DNA of 54,787 nt from an uncultured Luminiphilus sp. (GTDB lineage Bacteria > Pseudomonadota > Gammaproteobacteria > Pseudomonadales > Halieaceae), in the NCBI GenBank assembly GCA_938091485.1, contig CALKMV010000017.1:1-54787 (forward strand), given 5' to 3'. Positions within the stretch are counted from its first letter, which is position 1, and the number at the start of each line of letters is the position of its first letter. The notes below the pieces were generated by a model. That model ran no database searches. It saw only the letters and a program-made list of their open reading frames with translations, and was not told the origin of the DNA. The position numbers and the translations under genes were made by a program. Positions 36,650 through 44,900 of this stretch are shown here, piece by piece.

Positions 36650-37286
36650 AAGTCCTCCTCATCTCTCCCAGACCTGGCAATTCGATCGAGACCTCAACTG
36701 CCGCTGGCGGCGCTGGTGTCTTTCCGGGCTGGGACAAATCAGCGAGCCAGCTGTCCCGCCAGTTCCGACGGTCAATAACGTCGTTGCGATCGCTCTCTAG
36801 CTCCGACACCGACGCGAGGAAATGCAGCTCAAAGCGATCCACCTCTGTCAGCACCAGCGTCTCGATGGGCTCGGTCCCCGCGGTTCGATCAAGAACCGGA
36901 AAATAGCTCCGCCATAGATCTCCGTCCTCGAGCCACCAACGAACGCGCTGCAACGTGCTTCGTGGAGCCGCAGTCGAGTTATGCCAGCCAGCCCGAGTGA
37001 GCGTTAATGGGTCACTGGCCAGCTCCCCTCCCGTGAGCGCAGGCGCAATTTGACCAAATTCATCGACCACCGGCCGATTCGCAACCTGACGTAAATCCCG
37101 CGCAAGCAACGCCCATGTTTGATTAATTTCCTGTGCTCGTGAGCCCGCATCGCGCAGGCTTTCAGCGCCCGACAACGCGACAGACAATCCGTTGTAGGCG
37201 ATCACCGAGATCAAAGCGGTAATCGCCATGGCAATTAGCACCTCGACAAGCGTAAATCCCCTGGCCACTGAGCTAAGGCACGCCAT
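36630..37286 (-). CDS. gspJ: type II secretion minor pseudopilin J
   Basis: About 218 residues from ATG 37286, which puts the prepilin cleavage site nine residues in (ARG|FTLVEVLIAMAITALI). The track start adds 66 residues of unlikely leader. IETLVLTEVDRFELHFL is recognisable GspJ sequence. Minor pseudopilin of the tip complex. It overlaps gspI by 14 and gspK by 20 bases. Confidence 0.9.
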   Translation of the reverse strand: MACLSSVARGFTLVEVLIAMAITALISVIAYNGLSVALSGAESLRDAGSRAQEINQTWALLARDLRQVANRPVVDEFGQIAPALTGGELASDPLTLTRAGWHNSTAAPRSTLQRVRWWLEDGDLWRSYFPVLDRTAGTEPIETLVLTEVDRFELHFLASVSELESDRNDVIDRRNWRDSWLADLSQPGKTPAPPAAVEVSIELPGLGEMRRTYVLPSP

Positions 37287-37665
37287 TGGCCCGTTCCTGT
37301 GCGAGAAAGCCGTCGAGAGTGTGGATAGGCGCGTCACGCCCATCCTGTGCATTAGAGACTCTAATTTCGTATCTAAAAAAGCCCGGCACCTGCGTCTCCT
37401 CACCCTCACTCCACCAGTACCAGTCTTGACCGGCGAGTTCTTCAGATCCCGACAGACGACCGTTTTGCAACCTACCTTTTGCACTCAGCACGAGTCGCAA
37501 CTCTGCAAGTCGATTGGCCGCAATCCATTGCGCCTGAGTCCGCTCCTCTAGATAACGTAATCCGTCGAGCTGCTGAGATAGCGTGAGTAATAGTGCCGGC
37601 AAGGCGACCGCCACAACGGCCAGCGCGACCATGACCTCAACCAACGTGAAGCCGCGACGCTCCAT
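37273..37665 (-). CDS. gspI: type II secretion minor pseudopilin I
   Basis: About 130 residues from ATG 37665, giving the short leader MERRG before FTLVEVMVALAVVAVALPAL; the cleavage Gly and Glu at +5 are present. QWIAANRLAELRL is the typical next line of GspI. Starts at 37725 or 37731 would give an over-long leader. Minor pseudopilin that nucleates the tip with J and K. Confidence 0.9.
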   Translation of the reverse strand: MERRGFTLVEVMVALAVVAVALPALLLTLSQQLDGLRYLEERTQAQWIAANRLAELRLVLSAKGRLQNGRLSGSEELAGQDWYWWSEGEETQVPGFFRYEIRVSNAQDGRDAPIHTLDGFLAQERANGVP

Positions 37666-37711
37666 CGCTCCAAGCCCCACTGAGCCAAAAAACCTTTTCC
37701 GCACAGCGGAG

Positions 37712-38320
37712 TCAGTCGTCTTCATCAGCAAGGCCCTTCGGCATCACAGTCATCCGACCCAAAAGATCCCATTCGAGTCGATACAGTAACTCGCCGGTCC
37801 GAGCATCCAGCCATTCGAGTGCGCCGGGGGTCACTTCGCCTCCAGCCCAGGTCACGATTTGAGGCGATAGTTTAAGGTCACGTTCATATGGCGACAGATC
37901 TGCCTCAGGCTGGCCCTCCAGAATCAGTCTGAGCTCATAACCATTCCCCAAAGCGAGAGGCGCAAAAATCTCTACCCCCTGCCGAGGAGACACCCAACCC
38001 TGATCAAAACGTTTCAGCCACACGCCCTCGTAGGCGGCTACCGAAGCCTCACGACTCCGGCCAATATAAAGGCCGTGATCTGCAGCAGATAACCCCGCCT
38101 CTGCACTTGCGTAAGAGAGCAGGCCTGACAGATACCGCACTTCCGCATCCAGTTCGAGATCGGCGCCGCCTCGACCCACATTGAGGCTCACCACTCCTGT
38201 TAGCAGCACAATGACAAACACCGCTACCAGAAGCTCGATAAGGCTGAAACCGCGGCCGCTCACCGGAGGTGCAACTGATCTGATGACACTCAGGAGGCGG
38301 CGATCAGGCGTCCGCCTCAT
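37712..38320 (-). CDS. gspH: type II secretion minor pseudopilin H
   Basis: About 202 residues from ATG 38320 (a start farther upstream overlaps gspG more deeply). GRG|FSLIELLVAVFVIVLLTGVVSLNVG is the class-III signal and helix. The C-terminal domain is longer than the core GspH fold and includes EFDPQ-like charged loops. Even the chosen start leaves a 26-residue leader before the cleavage site, so the real start may be internal. Confidence 0.85.
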   Translation of the reverse strand: MRRTPDRRLLSVIRSVAPPVSGRGFSLIELLVAVFVIVLLTGVVSLNVGRGGADLELDAEVRYLSGLLSYASAEAGLSAADHGLYIGRSREASVAAYEGVWLKRFDQGWVSPRQGVEIFAPLALGNGYELRLILEGQPEADLSPYERDLKLSPQIVTWAGGEVTPGALEWLDARTGELLYRLEWDLLGRMTVMPKGLADEDD

Positions 38321-38735
38321 TCCAGTTACCGATGTCGGCATTCTGCCCCTCGCCGCCCGAAAGCCCATCAGCCCCCAGCGAATAGATATCGACCTCCCGA
38401 TACTCCCCGGGTGACAGATATAAGTAGGGACGACCCCAGGGATCCATTGGTAGCTCGGAGAGGTAGCCCCCTTGTTTGAAATTACGTGGCTCAGGGTCGA
38501 GTGTGCTCGGCGTTACCAGAGCTTCGAGACCCTGCTCGGTGGTGGGGTACACGAAATTATCCAGGCGATAGATCTTCAGCGCTGTTTCAATAGACTTGAA
38601 ATCAGCCTGAACCTTCTGGATGCGAGCGTCGTCCGCACTGTTGAGCACCGTTGGTGCAACAACGCTGATCAACAGCCCCATAATCACAAGAACCACCAAG
38701 ATCTCGATTAATGAAAAACCGCTGTGTTTGTTCAT
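38304..38735 (-). CDS. gspG: type II secretion major pseudopilin G
   Basis: 143 residues. Short leader MNKHSG, then FSLIEILVVLVIMGLLISVVAPTVL; the domain carries FKSIETALKIYRLDNFVYPTTEQGLEALV and the calcium-site end DIYSLGADGLSGGEG. These are diagnostic of GspG, the main subunit of the pseudopilus. Six bases after gspF. Confidence 0.97.
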   Translation of the reverse strand: MNKHSGFSLIEILVVLVIMGLLISVVAPTVLNSADDARIQKVQADFKSIETALKIYRLDNFVYPTTEQGLEALVTPSTLDPEPRNFKQGGYLSELPMDPWGRPYLYLSPGEYREVDIYSLGADGLSGGEGQNADIGNWNEADA

Positions 38736-38741
38736 GGCTGC

Positions 38742-39962
38742 TTACCTCACCATCGTATTCAAATCGAAAATCGGCAACAGGATGGCCAAAACAATCGTCA
38801 GTACCAGCCCCCCCATCAAAACCACCATGGCGGGCTCAAATAAACCCATCACGGTCCCCAATGTCATTTCAAGCTCTCGCTCCTGATTGAGCGCCGAACG
38901 CTCCAACATGGTTTCCATATCCCCACTAGTCTCACCAGAAGCCACCATATGAATCATCATCGGCGGAAAGAAAGTTTCCTGTGAGAGCGCCCGACTCAGG
39001 CTGGTACCCTCCTGTACCGCAACGGATACGACACTGCTTGACTCACGTAATGCAAGATTCGTCATCACAGCCCCGGCAATGCGCAACGCATGAATCAGCG
39101 GCACACCCGAAGCCATCAGGATACTCAGAGTGGACGCAAAGCGCGCGGTGTCCAGCGCAATCAACACACCCCGTAGCCCCGGAACCTGAAGCAGAAACTG
39201 ATGCCACCGTTTGCGCCGAGCCGGATGTTTAAGGACGCGACGGCCGAGCCAGACCGCCGCCACGATAACAATCAAACAGTAGATCGCGTAAGCACGCATA
39301 AAATCACTGACCCATATCAGCCCTACGGTCAAAGGAGGCAGTGACTTCTTGGAATGCACAAAGATACCGACCAACTCAGGCACGACAAAAATCATCAGGG
39401 CTGACACCACCGCAATGGCTACAGCAATCAGGACGAATGGGTAGATCAGGGCCATCTGCAGCTTCTGAGCCGTATGCTGCCGCGTCTCAGTGTAGTGGGC
39501 GAGCTGCTCAAGCACGGGGGCCAGTTGCCCGGCCTCTTCGCCAGCATTGACCATGGCTCGGTACATCTCGCCAAAAGCCTGAGGAAACTGATTAAGGGCA
39601 TGCGCCAGTGTATGGCCTTCCGCCACCTTGGAGCGCACCTGCAGCATCATGGATTTGATCGAGGATTTGCGGCTTTGATCCGCCACTGCTTGCAGGCACT
39701 CATCCAAAGGTAGCGCAGAGGCAACTAGCGTCGCCAGTTGTCGTGTGATGAGCGCCAGATCAGCAGCACCCAGCCGTCTGCCCAACAAGCTAAAGCGACC
39801 GCCGTCACCGCTTCGAGCGGTATCGGACGCGACCGCTACTTCAACCGGCCGAAGTTGCCTTTGCCTGAGGGTACCTCGCACCTGACGATCAGAGTCGCCC
39901 TCCAGCACTCCTTTGACAAGCTTGCCCTCGGCGTTCAGGGCCTTGTAACGAAAGGCCGTCAT
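38742..39962 (-). CDS. gspF: type II secretion inner-membrane platform protein F
   Basis: 406 residues, two GspF domains in tandem and three membrane helices. MTAFRYKALNAEGKLVKGVLEGDS at the N-terminus and MVASGETSGDMETMLERSA near the end are the family marks. It forms the core of the platform that, with GspE, drives pseudopilus growth. Four bases lie between gspE and it. Confidence 0.97.
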   Translation of the reverse strand: MTAFRYKALNAEGKLVKGVLEGDSDRQVRGTLRQRQLRPVEVAVASDTARSGDGGRFSLLGRRLGAADLALITRQLATLVASALPLDECLQAVADQSRKSSIKSMMLQVRSKVAEGHTLAHALNQFPQAFGEMYRAMVNAGEEAGQLAPVLEQLAHYTETRQHTAQKLQMALIYPFVLIAVAIAVVSALMIFVVPELVGIFVHSKKSLPPLTVGLIWVSDFMRAYAIYCLIVIVAAVWLGRRVLKHPARRKRWHQFLLQVPGLRGVLIALDTARFASTLSILMASGVPLIHALRIAGAVMTNLALRESSSVVSVAVQEGTSLSRALSQETFFPPMMIHMVASGETSGDMETMLERSALNQERELEMTLGTVMGLFEPAMVVLMGGLVLTIVLAILLPIFDLNTMVR

Positions 39963-39965
39963 GGG

Positions 39966-41486
39966 TCAGTTGACCGCGGTCACCCGCAGCACTTCCTCGA
40001 GGCTGGTATCGCCAGCGATGATGCGGCGGCGCCCGTCTGCATCGATGCCCGGACTATATTCGCGCGCCAGGCGCAGCAGCGATTGCTCCCCCTCACCGCT
40101 GTGAATCGCCTCTCGCAGAGTCTCTCCAATTTCAATCAATTCGTAGATGCCGGTTCGGCCACGATAGCCTGTCATGTTGCAGTGCTCACAGCCGCAAGCC
40201 CGGAAAAGTTGTATACCTTCATCGCTCAATCCCAACCGCTGTCGCTCTGCATCACCGGGTTGGTAAGGCTCTCTGCATTCAAGGCAGAGGAGCCGAACCA
40301 ACCTCTGTGCCATCACGGCCAACAGGCTGGAGGACAGCAGGAACGGTTCGACCCCCATATCCTGCAGCCGCGTGACTGCGCCAATAGCGGTATTGGTGTG
40401 TAATGTCGACAAAACCAGATGGCCTGTGAGCGATGCTTGGACTGCGATTTCAGCAGTTTCAAGATCTCTGATCTCCCCAACCATGACCACATCTGGATCC
40501 TGTCGCAAAATAGCCCGTAGACCTCTCGCAAAGGTCATGCCGACCTTCGAATTGACCTGAGTCTGCCCAACACCAGGCAGCATGTACTCAATCGGATCCT
40601 CGATGGTGAGGATATTGCGTGAGCTCTCGTTAATGCTCGACAGCCCTGCATAAAGGCTCGTCGTCTTCCCCGATCCAGTGGGTCCAGTCACCAGAATAAT
40701 GCCGTGGGGGCTGGCCAACGCACTCTTATAGGCATCGTATACCTGTGAGTTCATTCTCAATTCGCTGAGATTCAGTTGGCCTGCCTGCTTGTCCAACAAG
40801 CGCAGCACCACACGCTCCCCGAAGGCGGAAGGGATGGTCGACATACGAATGTCGATGCCATGGCCGGCAATGCGGACTGAAATCCGGCCATCCTGTGGCA
40901 CCCGTTTCTCGGCAATATCCAATTTCGCCATAACCTTGAGTCGCGACACTAGCAGTGGAGCAAGCGTTTTTTTAGGCGACAGCACCTCACTCAACACCCC
41001 GTCCACCCGATATCGGATACTCAGTCGCTCTTCAAAGGTCTCGATATGGATATCCGAGGCCTGCTCTTTCACCGCCTGAGAGAGGATCGCATTGATCAAG
41101 CGGATAATCGGTGCGTCATCATCCGCGTCCATGAGATCGCCGGCATCCGGCAGTTCTTCAACCAGACGCGACAAATCGATATCTGAGGAGAGGTCTTCGG
41201 CCATCTGAGCGGCTTCGTTCTGGGTGCGTTGATAAGCCACGGTCAGGCGCTGGCGAAATTCCTCTCGCTCCAGCGACTGCAGCAAAAAATCTTCTCCGAC
41301 AAAGCGTCTTACTTCAAGCAATACGTCGGTCGCCAAAGGGGCAACGTAATGGAGCGTCACACCTTTCGCTGACCGTTCCAACAACACATTACGTGTCTGC
41401 GCAAAAGTAAAAGGCAGCGCCGATGTCGTCAGGTGAGGGTTCGACGACCCAGCTGCAGATAACGCTTCCGGCGCAGGCTCGGTCAT
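39966..41486 (-). CDS. gspE: type II secretion ATPase E
   Basis: 506 residues. An N1E-like domain is followed by the ATPase core with Walker A GPTGSGKTTSLYAGL, Asp box TIEDPIEYMLPG and Walker B DPDVVMVGEIRD. The tetracysteine zinc loop CLECREPY...CGCEHC is present, as in GspE and unlike PilT. It powers the secretion piston from the cytoplasmic side. Six bases from gspD. Confidence 0.97.
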   Translation of the reverse strand: MTEPAPEALSAAGSSNPHLTTSALPFTFAQTRNVLLERSAKGVTLHYVAPLATDVLLEVRRFVGEDFLLQSLEREEFRQRLTVAYQRTQNEAAQMAEDLSSDIDLSRLVEELPDAGDLMDADDDAPIIRLINAILSQAVKEQASDIHIETFEERLSIRYRVDGVLSEVLSPKKTLAPLLVSRLKVMAKLDIAEKRVPQDGRISVRIAGHGIDIRMSTIPSAFGERVVLRLLDKQAGQLNLSELRMNSQVYDAYKSALASPHGIILVTGPTGSGKTTSLYAGLSSINESSRNILTIEDPIEYMLPGVGQTQVNSKVGMTFARGLRAILRQDPDVVMVGEIRDLETAEIAVQASLTGHLVLSTLHTNTAIGAVTRLQDMGVEPFLLSSSLLAVMAQRLVRLLCLECREPYQPGDAERQRLGLSDEGIQLFRACGCEHCNMTGYRGRTGIYELIEIGETLREAIHSGEGEQSLLRLAREYSPGIDADGRRRIIAGDTSLEEVLRVTAVN

Positions 41487-41492
41487 TGGCGA

Positions 41493-43505
41493 TCACTCGC
41501 TCCCAGTGCCGTCAGCAGGCACCTCAGGCAACTGCTGAATCTGCTCTTCCCAGGTGGGCAACAGTGGCAGATTGCCGTCGTCTAAGAACATCAGACCACG
41601 CTCGCGACGTTCCAACTGCTCGTCGCGAATAAAGCGATACTTTTCGGCAGTGGCACCCGCAAGATCTTCGTCATCCCGAATAATCGTCGGGCGAATAAAT
41701 ACCAGCAGATTCGACTTGGACACCGTCACCACATCGCTACGAAACAGCCGCCCAAGCAGAGGGATACTCGACAAAAACGGCACGCCCTCACTGGAATTCT
41801 GCACCTCGTCTTTAACCAGGCCTCCCAGCACAACAATATCGTTATCGTTAGCGAGCACCATAGTCTCAATCTTGCGCTCGTTAGTAATCACGTCGGAGGC
41901 CAGACGGCTCGGGGCAATACTCGACACCTCCTGAACAATGTCGAGCACCACCGAATCGCCCTCATTAATTTGTGGCGTGACTTTCAGGGTGACTCCCACA
42001 CTCTGACGCTCGATGGTTTGGAAAGGATTCTGGGCGCCATTACCCACACCCGTATTCGTATAGGATCCCGTTAAAAACGGCACCTGCTGTCCCACCGTGA
42101 TAAACGCCTCCTCATTATCGAGTGTAAGCAAGCTTGGCGTGGACAGAATGTTGGCATTGCCCTGAGTCTCCAGCGCATTCAGGATCACGGTCATGGTGAG
42201 GGTCTCGTCCACCACGCCCCAGCCCAACGTCGTACCGGGTATCGTGGCAAGAGATCCTGCTACCGCGCGCGTGCCTATGTTTTCTGAGCCATCCTCGGGT
42301 ACCAGCGCCCCGGCCAGCCCCGCGGCCCTCTGCCGCCGCGCCTCATCGGTGGTGACGTTGCTGCCAAACATGCCGCTGTCATTGGAGAACAACCACTGCA
42401 AACCCAACTCCTGTCCTTCGACCACCTCCATCTCAACAATGATCGCCTCAATCAAGACTTGGGCGCGGCGAATATCCAGCCGCGCAATCACCGCTTCCAG
42501 AGCGGCCATCTCGTCGGTATCGGCGGTAATAATCAGGCTGTTGGTGCCCTCATCTGCCTCGATCGTTGAATCACCGCTACCGGCGCGTTTGTTACTGCCG
42601 CCTTCCTCAAGCCGGGAAATGTTTTGCATGACTCGAGTCAGCACTTCAGAGACCTCGGCCGCATCGGCATATTCGAGATAGATCACGCGGACATTGCCGG
42701 ATTGCTCAAGCGGCGTATCGAGATACGCCACTAACTTGCGGATCCGTTCGACCGATAGCTCATCCGCCGTGACCACAACGCTATTAGTCCGCTTGTCGGC
42801 GACCAACACTGCTTCCTTATCTGCCTCGGCACCCTCCCCCTGTCTGGACTTTTCGAGGGTGTTCAGCATGCTGACCACGTCCTCGGCGACGCCGTACTTA
42901 AGTCGGATGATCTCAGTAGTCTGGATCGCCGAGCGGTCCATGCGTTCGATGATGTCGACGATCCGATCAATGTTCGATCGGATATCAGAAATAATGATGG
43001 CATTACTCGGCGCGTAGGCCGCCATGTGCGCCTGCTGAGGCACTAACGGACGCAGCACCGGGATCAGTTTGGCCGCCGAAATGTTGTCGAGCCGAATGAC
43101 TTGCGTGACGTATTCATCATTACCGACAGCCGCTTGCTCATCCATGATAGGCACCGGCGACGAACGAGCATCTTTACTGGGAACAATGCGGATCACCTGG
43201 CCGCTCCTCACGGCGGTATATCCCTGGACATCCAGAATCGAAAGAAATAAATCGTAGAGCTCTGCCTGAGTCACCGGCTTTGAGGAGATCACCCGCACCT
43301 TCCCCTTCACATTGGGATCAACCACCATGGTCGTGCCCGTCACATCAGAAACGAACTTAATGAACTCCTGAATGTCTGTGTCCTTCAAATTGACCGTATA
43401 TTCCTGTGCCACGGTGAGCGGACTCAGCACAAAAAATGCCGCTATTGCGACGCGACGCAAAACAGCTTTCAGGCGAGTGATGTGTTGGGAGATATTCACG
43501 GGCAT
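41493..43505 (-). CDS. gspD: type II secretion outer-membrane secretin D
   Basis: About 670 residues from ATG 43505, four bases after the gspC stop. A signal peptide (RRVAIAAFFVLSPLTVAQ) is followed by N0 (YTVNLKDTDIQEFIKFVS) and three N domains with the APSNAIIISDI-type line. The secretin barrel region includes VGQQVPFLTGSYTN and VPFLSSIPLLGRLF. It forms the outer-membrane channel. The C-terminal end after VFIRPTIIRD is an acidic S-like region of about 55 residues that could bind a pilotin. Confidence 0.95.
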   Translation of the reverse strand: MPVNISQHITRLKAVLRRVAIAAFFVLSPLTVAQEYTVNLKDTDIQEFIKFVSDVTGTTMVVDPNVKGKVRVISSKPVTQAELYDLFLSILDVQGYTAVRSGQVIRIVPSKDARSSPVPIMDEQAAVGNDEYVTQVIRLDNISAAKLIPVLRPLVPQQAHMAAYAPSNAIIISDIRSNIDRIVDIIERMDRSAIQTTEIIRLKYGVAEDVVSMLNTLEKSRQGEGAEADKEAVLVADKRTNSVVVTADELSVERIRKLVAYLDTPLEQSGNVRVIYLEYADAAEVSEVLTRVMQNISRLEEGGSNKRAGSGDSTIEADEGTNSLIITADTDEMAALEAVIARLDIRRAQVLIEAIIVEMEVVEGQELGLQWLFSNDSGMFGSNVTTDEARRQRAAGLAGALVPEDGSENIGTRAVAGSLATIPGTTLGWGVVDETLTMTVILNALETQGNANILSTPSLLTLDNEEAFITVGQQVPFLTGSYTNTGVGNGAQNPFQTIERQSVGVTLKVTPQINEGDSVVLDIVQEVSSIAPSRLASDVITNERKIETMVLANDNDIVVLGGLVKDEVQNSSEGVPFLSSIPLLGRLFRSDVVTVSKSNLLVFIRPTIIRDDEDLAGATAEKYRFIRDEQLERRERGLMFLDDGNLPLLPTWEEQIQQLPEVPADGTGSE

Positions 43506-43509
43506 CCTG

Positions 43510-44550
43510 TTAGAGGCTGGAAAGATTAACGCTGAGGGTAACGTTGCCACCCTCCCTTTGAATGTCAAACGTCGCTTCGGTCGCCTCTCTCATCATTTGA
43601 TACAGCTTGATGGAATTACTGGCATCGCTAAGAACCAGGCCATTCACCGCGGTGACAATATCGCCCTCTTGAAATCCAAAAGTATCGAAGGCGGCACGAT
43701 CCTGCCCAGGAGCGACCCGGTAGCCAACAATTTGACCTTCCTCTCGCACCGGCGAGACGCTCACTGCGGAGGCCAACGCTTCTGGATTGTTGTAGAGCTG
43801 TTGGCGATACTGACTCGCCAGTGCGCTGCGATCTGCCGAATCAGCTGTAGGCGAAGTAGCGCTCTTGTTAATTGGTGCGATCTGGTCGGTCGAGACTGCT
43901 TCCGTCGACTTTCTTGTGGGCCGGGTTGGCATTGCCACCATGGGGCCTTCATAAAGCTTGATGAGTTCATAGGTGCCATTGTTATCAATGACCACCTGCT
44001 GGGGCATGACCTTTGCAAGCACCACCTGACCCGAAGCTGGTAACACATCGGCAACCGCATACACCTGTTCTGTAGCGCCCGATTTAATGACGGCATTTCC
44101 CGTTCCATCCTCCGTTGACGCCACAATCCCCGTTAGGGTGAGTGCCAGCCGCGTTTCCCTCGCATCTCGCTCAATACCGTCGCGATCCACAGTCGCTGAA
44201 GCAGCATTTTCCACCCCAGACAACGCGTCTGGCGAACCTCCGAATAAACCAGAGCCGATCACCGTCGAAATATCGATAACCACCGTTTGACGTTGCCCTC
44301 TTGGAGTCGGTGGATTTAACGCCATGCTCGGAGCAGCCTCGATGACACCAGTGCGAAAGGGGATCCAAACTAGCTGACTGGCGCTGGAGAGTGACCACAG
44401 AATAAGGACGATGATCAGACCGGTTTGCAGTCGTTGCAAACGCGCAGCGTCCCGCGCCATGCCTCGCCAAAAGCCACGAACTCGGCCTTGAGCCTGAGCT
44501 GCTGCCTCCTCGAGCCGCGCCTTCCATGCGCTGTGGTCAATACTGTTCAC
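43510..44550 (-). CDS. gspC: type II secretion protein C
   Basis: 346 residues. Cytoplasmic N-terminus, one membrane helix (LQTGLIIVLILWSLSSASQLVW), a homology-region domain (LTLTGIVASTEDGTGNAVIKSG) that contacts the secretin, and a C-terminal PDZ domain (GFQEGDIVTAVNGLVLSDA). First gene of the operon gspC to gspN. Its promoter must lie in the 346-base gap toward the thiamine operon, but I find no convincing -35/-10 pair. Confidence 0.94.
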   Translation of the reverse strand: MNSIDHSAWKARLEEAAAQAQGRVRGFWRGMARDAARLQRLQTGLIIVLILWSLSSASQLVWIPFRTGVIEAAPSMALNPPTPRGQRQTVVIDISTVIGSGLFGGSPDALSGVENAASATVDRDGIERDARETRLALTLTGIVASTEDGTGNAVIKSGATEQVYAVADVLPASGQVVLAKVMPQQVVIDNNGTYELIKLYEGPMVAMPTRPTRKSTEAVSTDQIAPINKSATSPTADSADRSALASQYRQQLYNNPEALASAVSVSPVREEGQIVGYRVAPGQDRAAFDTFGFQEGDIVTAVNGLVLSDASNSIKLYQMMREATEATFDIQREGGNVTLSVNLSSL

Positions 44551-44695
44551 GATGGTATGTGTCGTCCAGATCCCGCCGGATTCCCATCATACGCGGGAGC
44601 GTTGGGAAATACCCTTCCTTGAGTAGATTACTCACTCTAGCAAAGCTGGCATGACAACTCTGTGACAGACTGCCAACTTGCTGACCCTGTGAGCG

Positions 44696-44734
44696 ACGTC
44701 ACTGATCAATGGCCACCGCTGGGGGCAGTGACGT
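44696..44734. repeat. 9-bp inverted repeat in the gspC / thiamine-operon intergenic region
   Basis: ACGTCACTG at 44696-44704 and its exact complement CAGTGACGT at 44726-44734, 21 bases apart. The right arm ends five bases before the -10 box of the riboswitch promoter, where an operator could act. Otherwise the 44551-44735 stretch shows no gene. Confidence 0.5.
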
Positions 44735-44735
44735 G

Positions 44736-44744
44736 TGCTAAAAT
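44736..44744 (+). promoter_or_regulatory. extended -10 promoter for the thiamine operon
   Basis: TGCTAAAAT is an extended -10 element (TGn plus TAAAAT). No good -35 box sits 17 bases upstream, which extended -10 promoters tolerate. Transcription would begin at about 44751, exactly where the TPP aptamer P1 stem begins. Confidence 0.55.
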
Positions 44745-44747
44745 GAC

Positions 44748-44835
44748 AGGACCTGCGGGGTGGCTAACGCCTGAGATACCTTACCGGTAAACCCGTTGAA
44801 CCTGATCCGGATCATACCGGCGGAGGGACCGGGTG
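44748..44835 (+). promoter_or_regulatory. TPP riboswitch (THI element) aptamer
   Basis: Carries the conserved lines GCGGGGTG, GCCTGAGATACC, ACCCGTTGAACCTGATCCGG and ATCATACCGGCGGAGGGA in order. These include the CUGAGA pocket that holds the pyrimidine ring and the helix that holds the pyrophosphate. P1 pairs ACCTG (44751-44755) with CGGGT (44830-44834). It lies upstream of the TonB-dependent receptor gene and should turn the operon off when thiamine pyrophosphate is plentiful. Confidence 0.97.
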
Positions 44836-44853
44836 TTTCGGAAGACTATCTTG

Positions 44854-44900
44854 CCAAACGCTGTGAGCCCCCGTAGACGACTGAGGAGCACAGCGCTTGG
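44854..44900 (+). promoter_or_regulatory. expression platform: hairpin enclosing the ribosome binding site and burying the TTG start codon
   Basis: CCAAACGCTGTG (44854-44865) pairs with CACAGCGCTTGG (44889-44900) at 11 of 12 positions. The 3' arm contains the TTG start codon (44897-44899), and the ribosome binding site GAGGAG (44883-44888) sits at the loop edge against the stem. No U-run follows. This indicates control of translation initiation rather than termination. How it switches with the aptamer is inferred. Confidence 0.65.
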
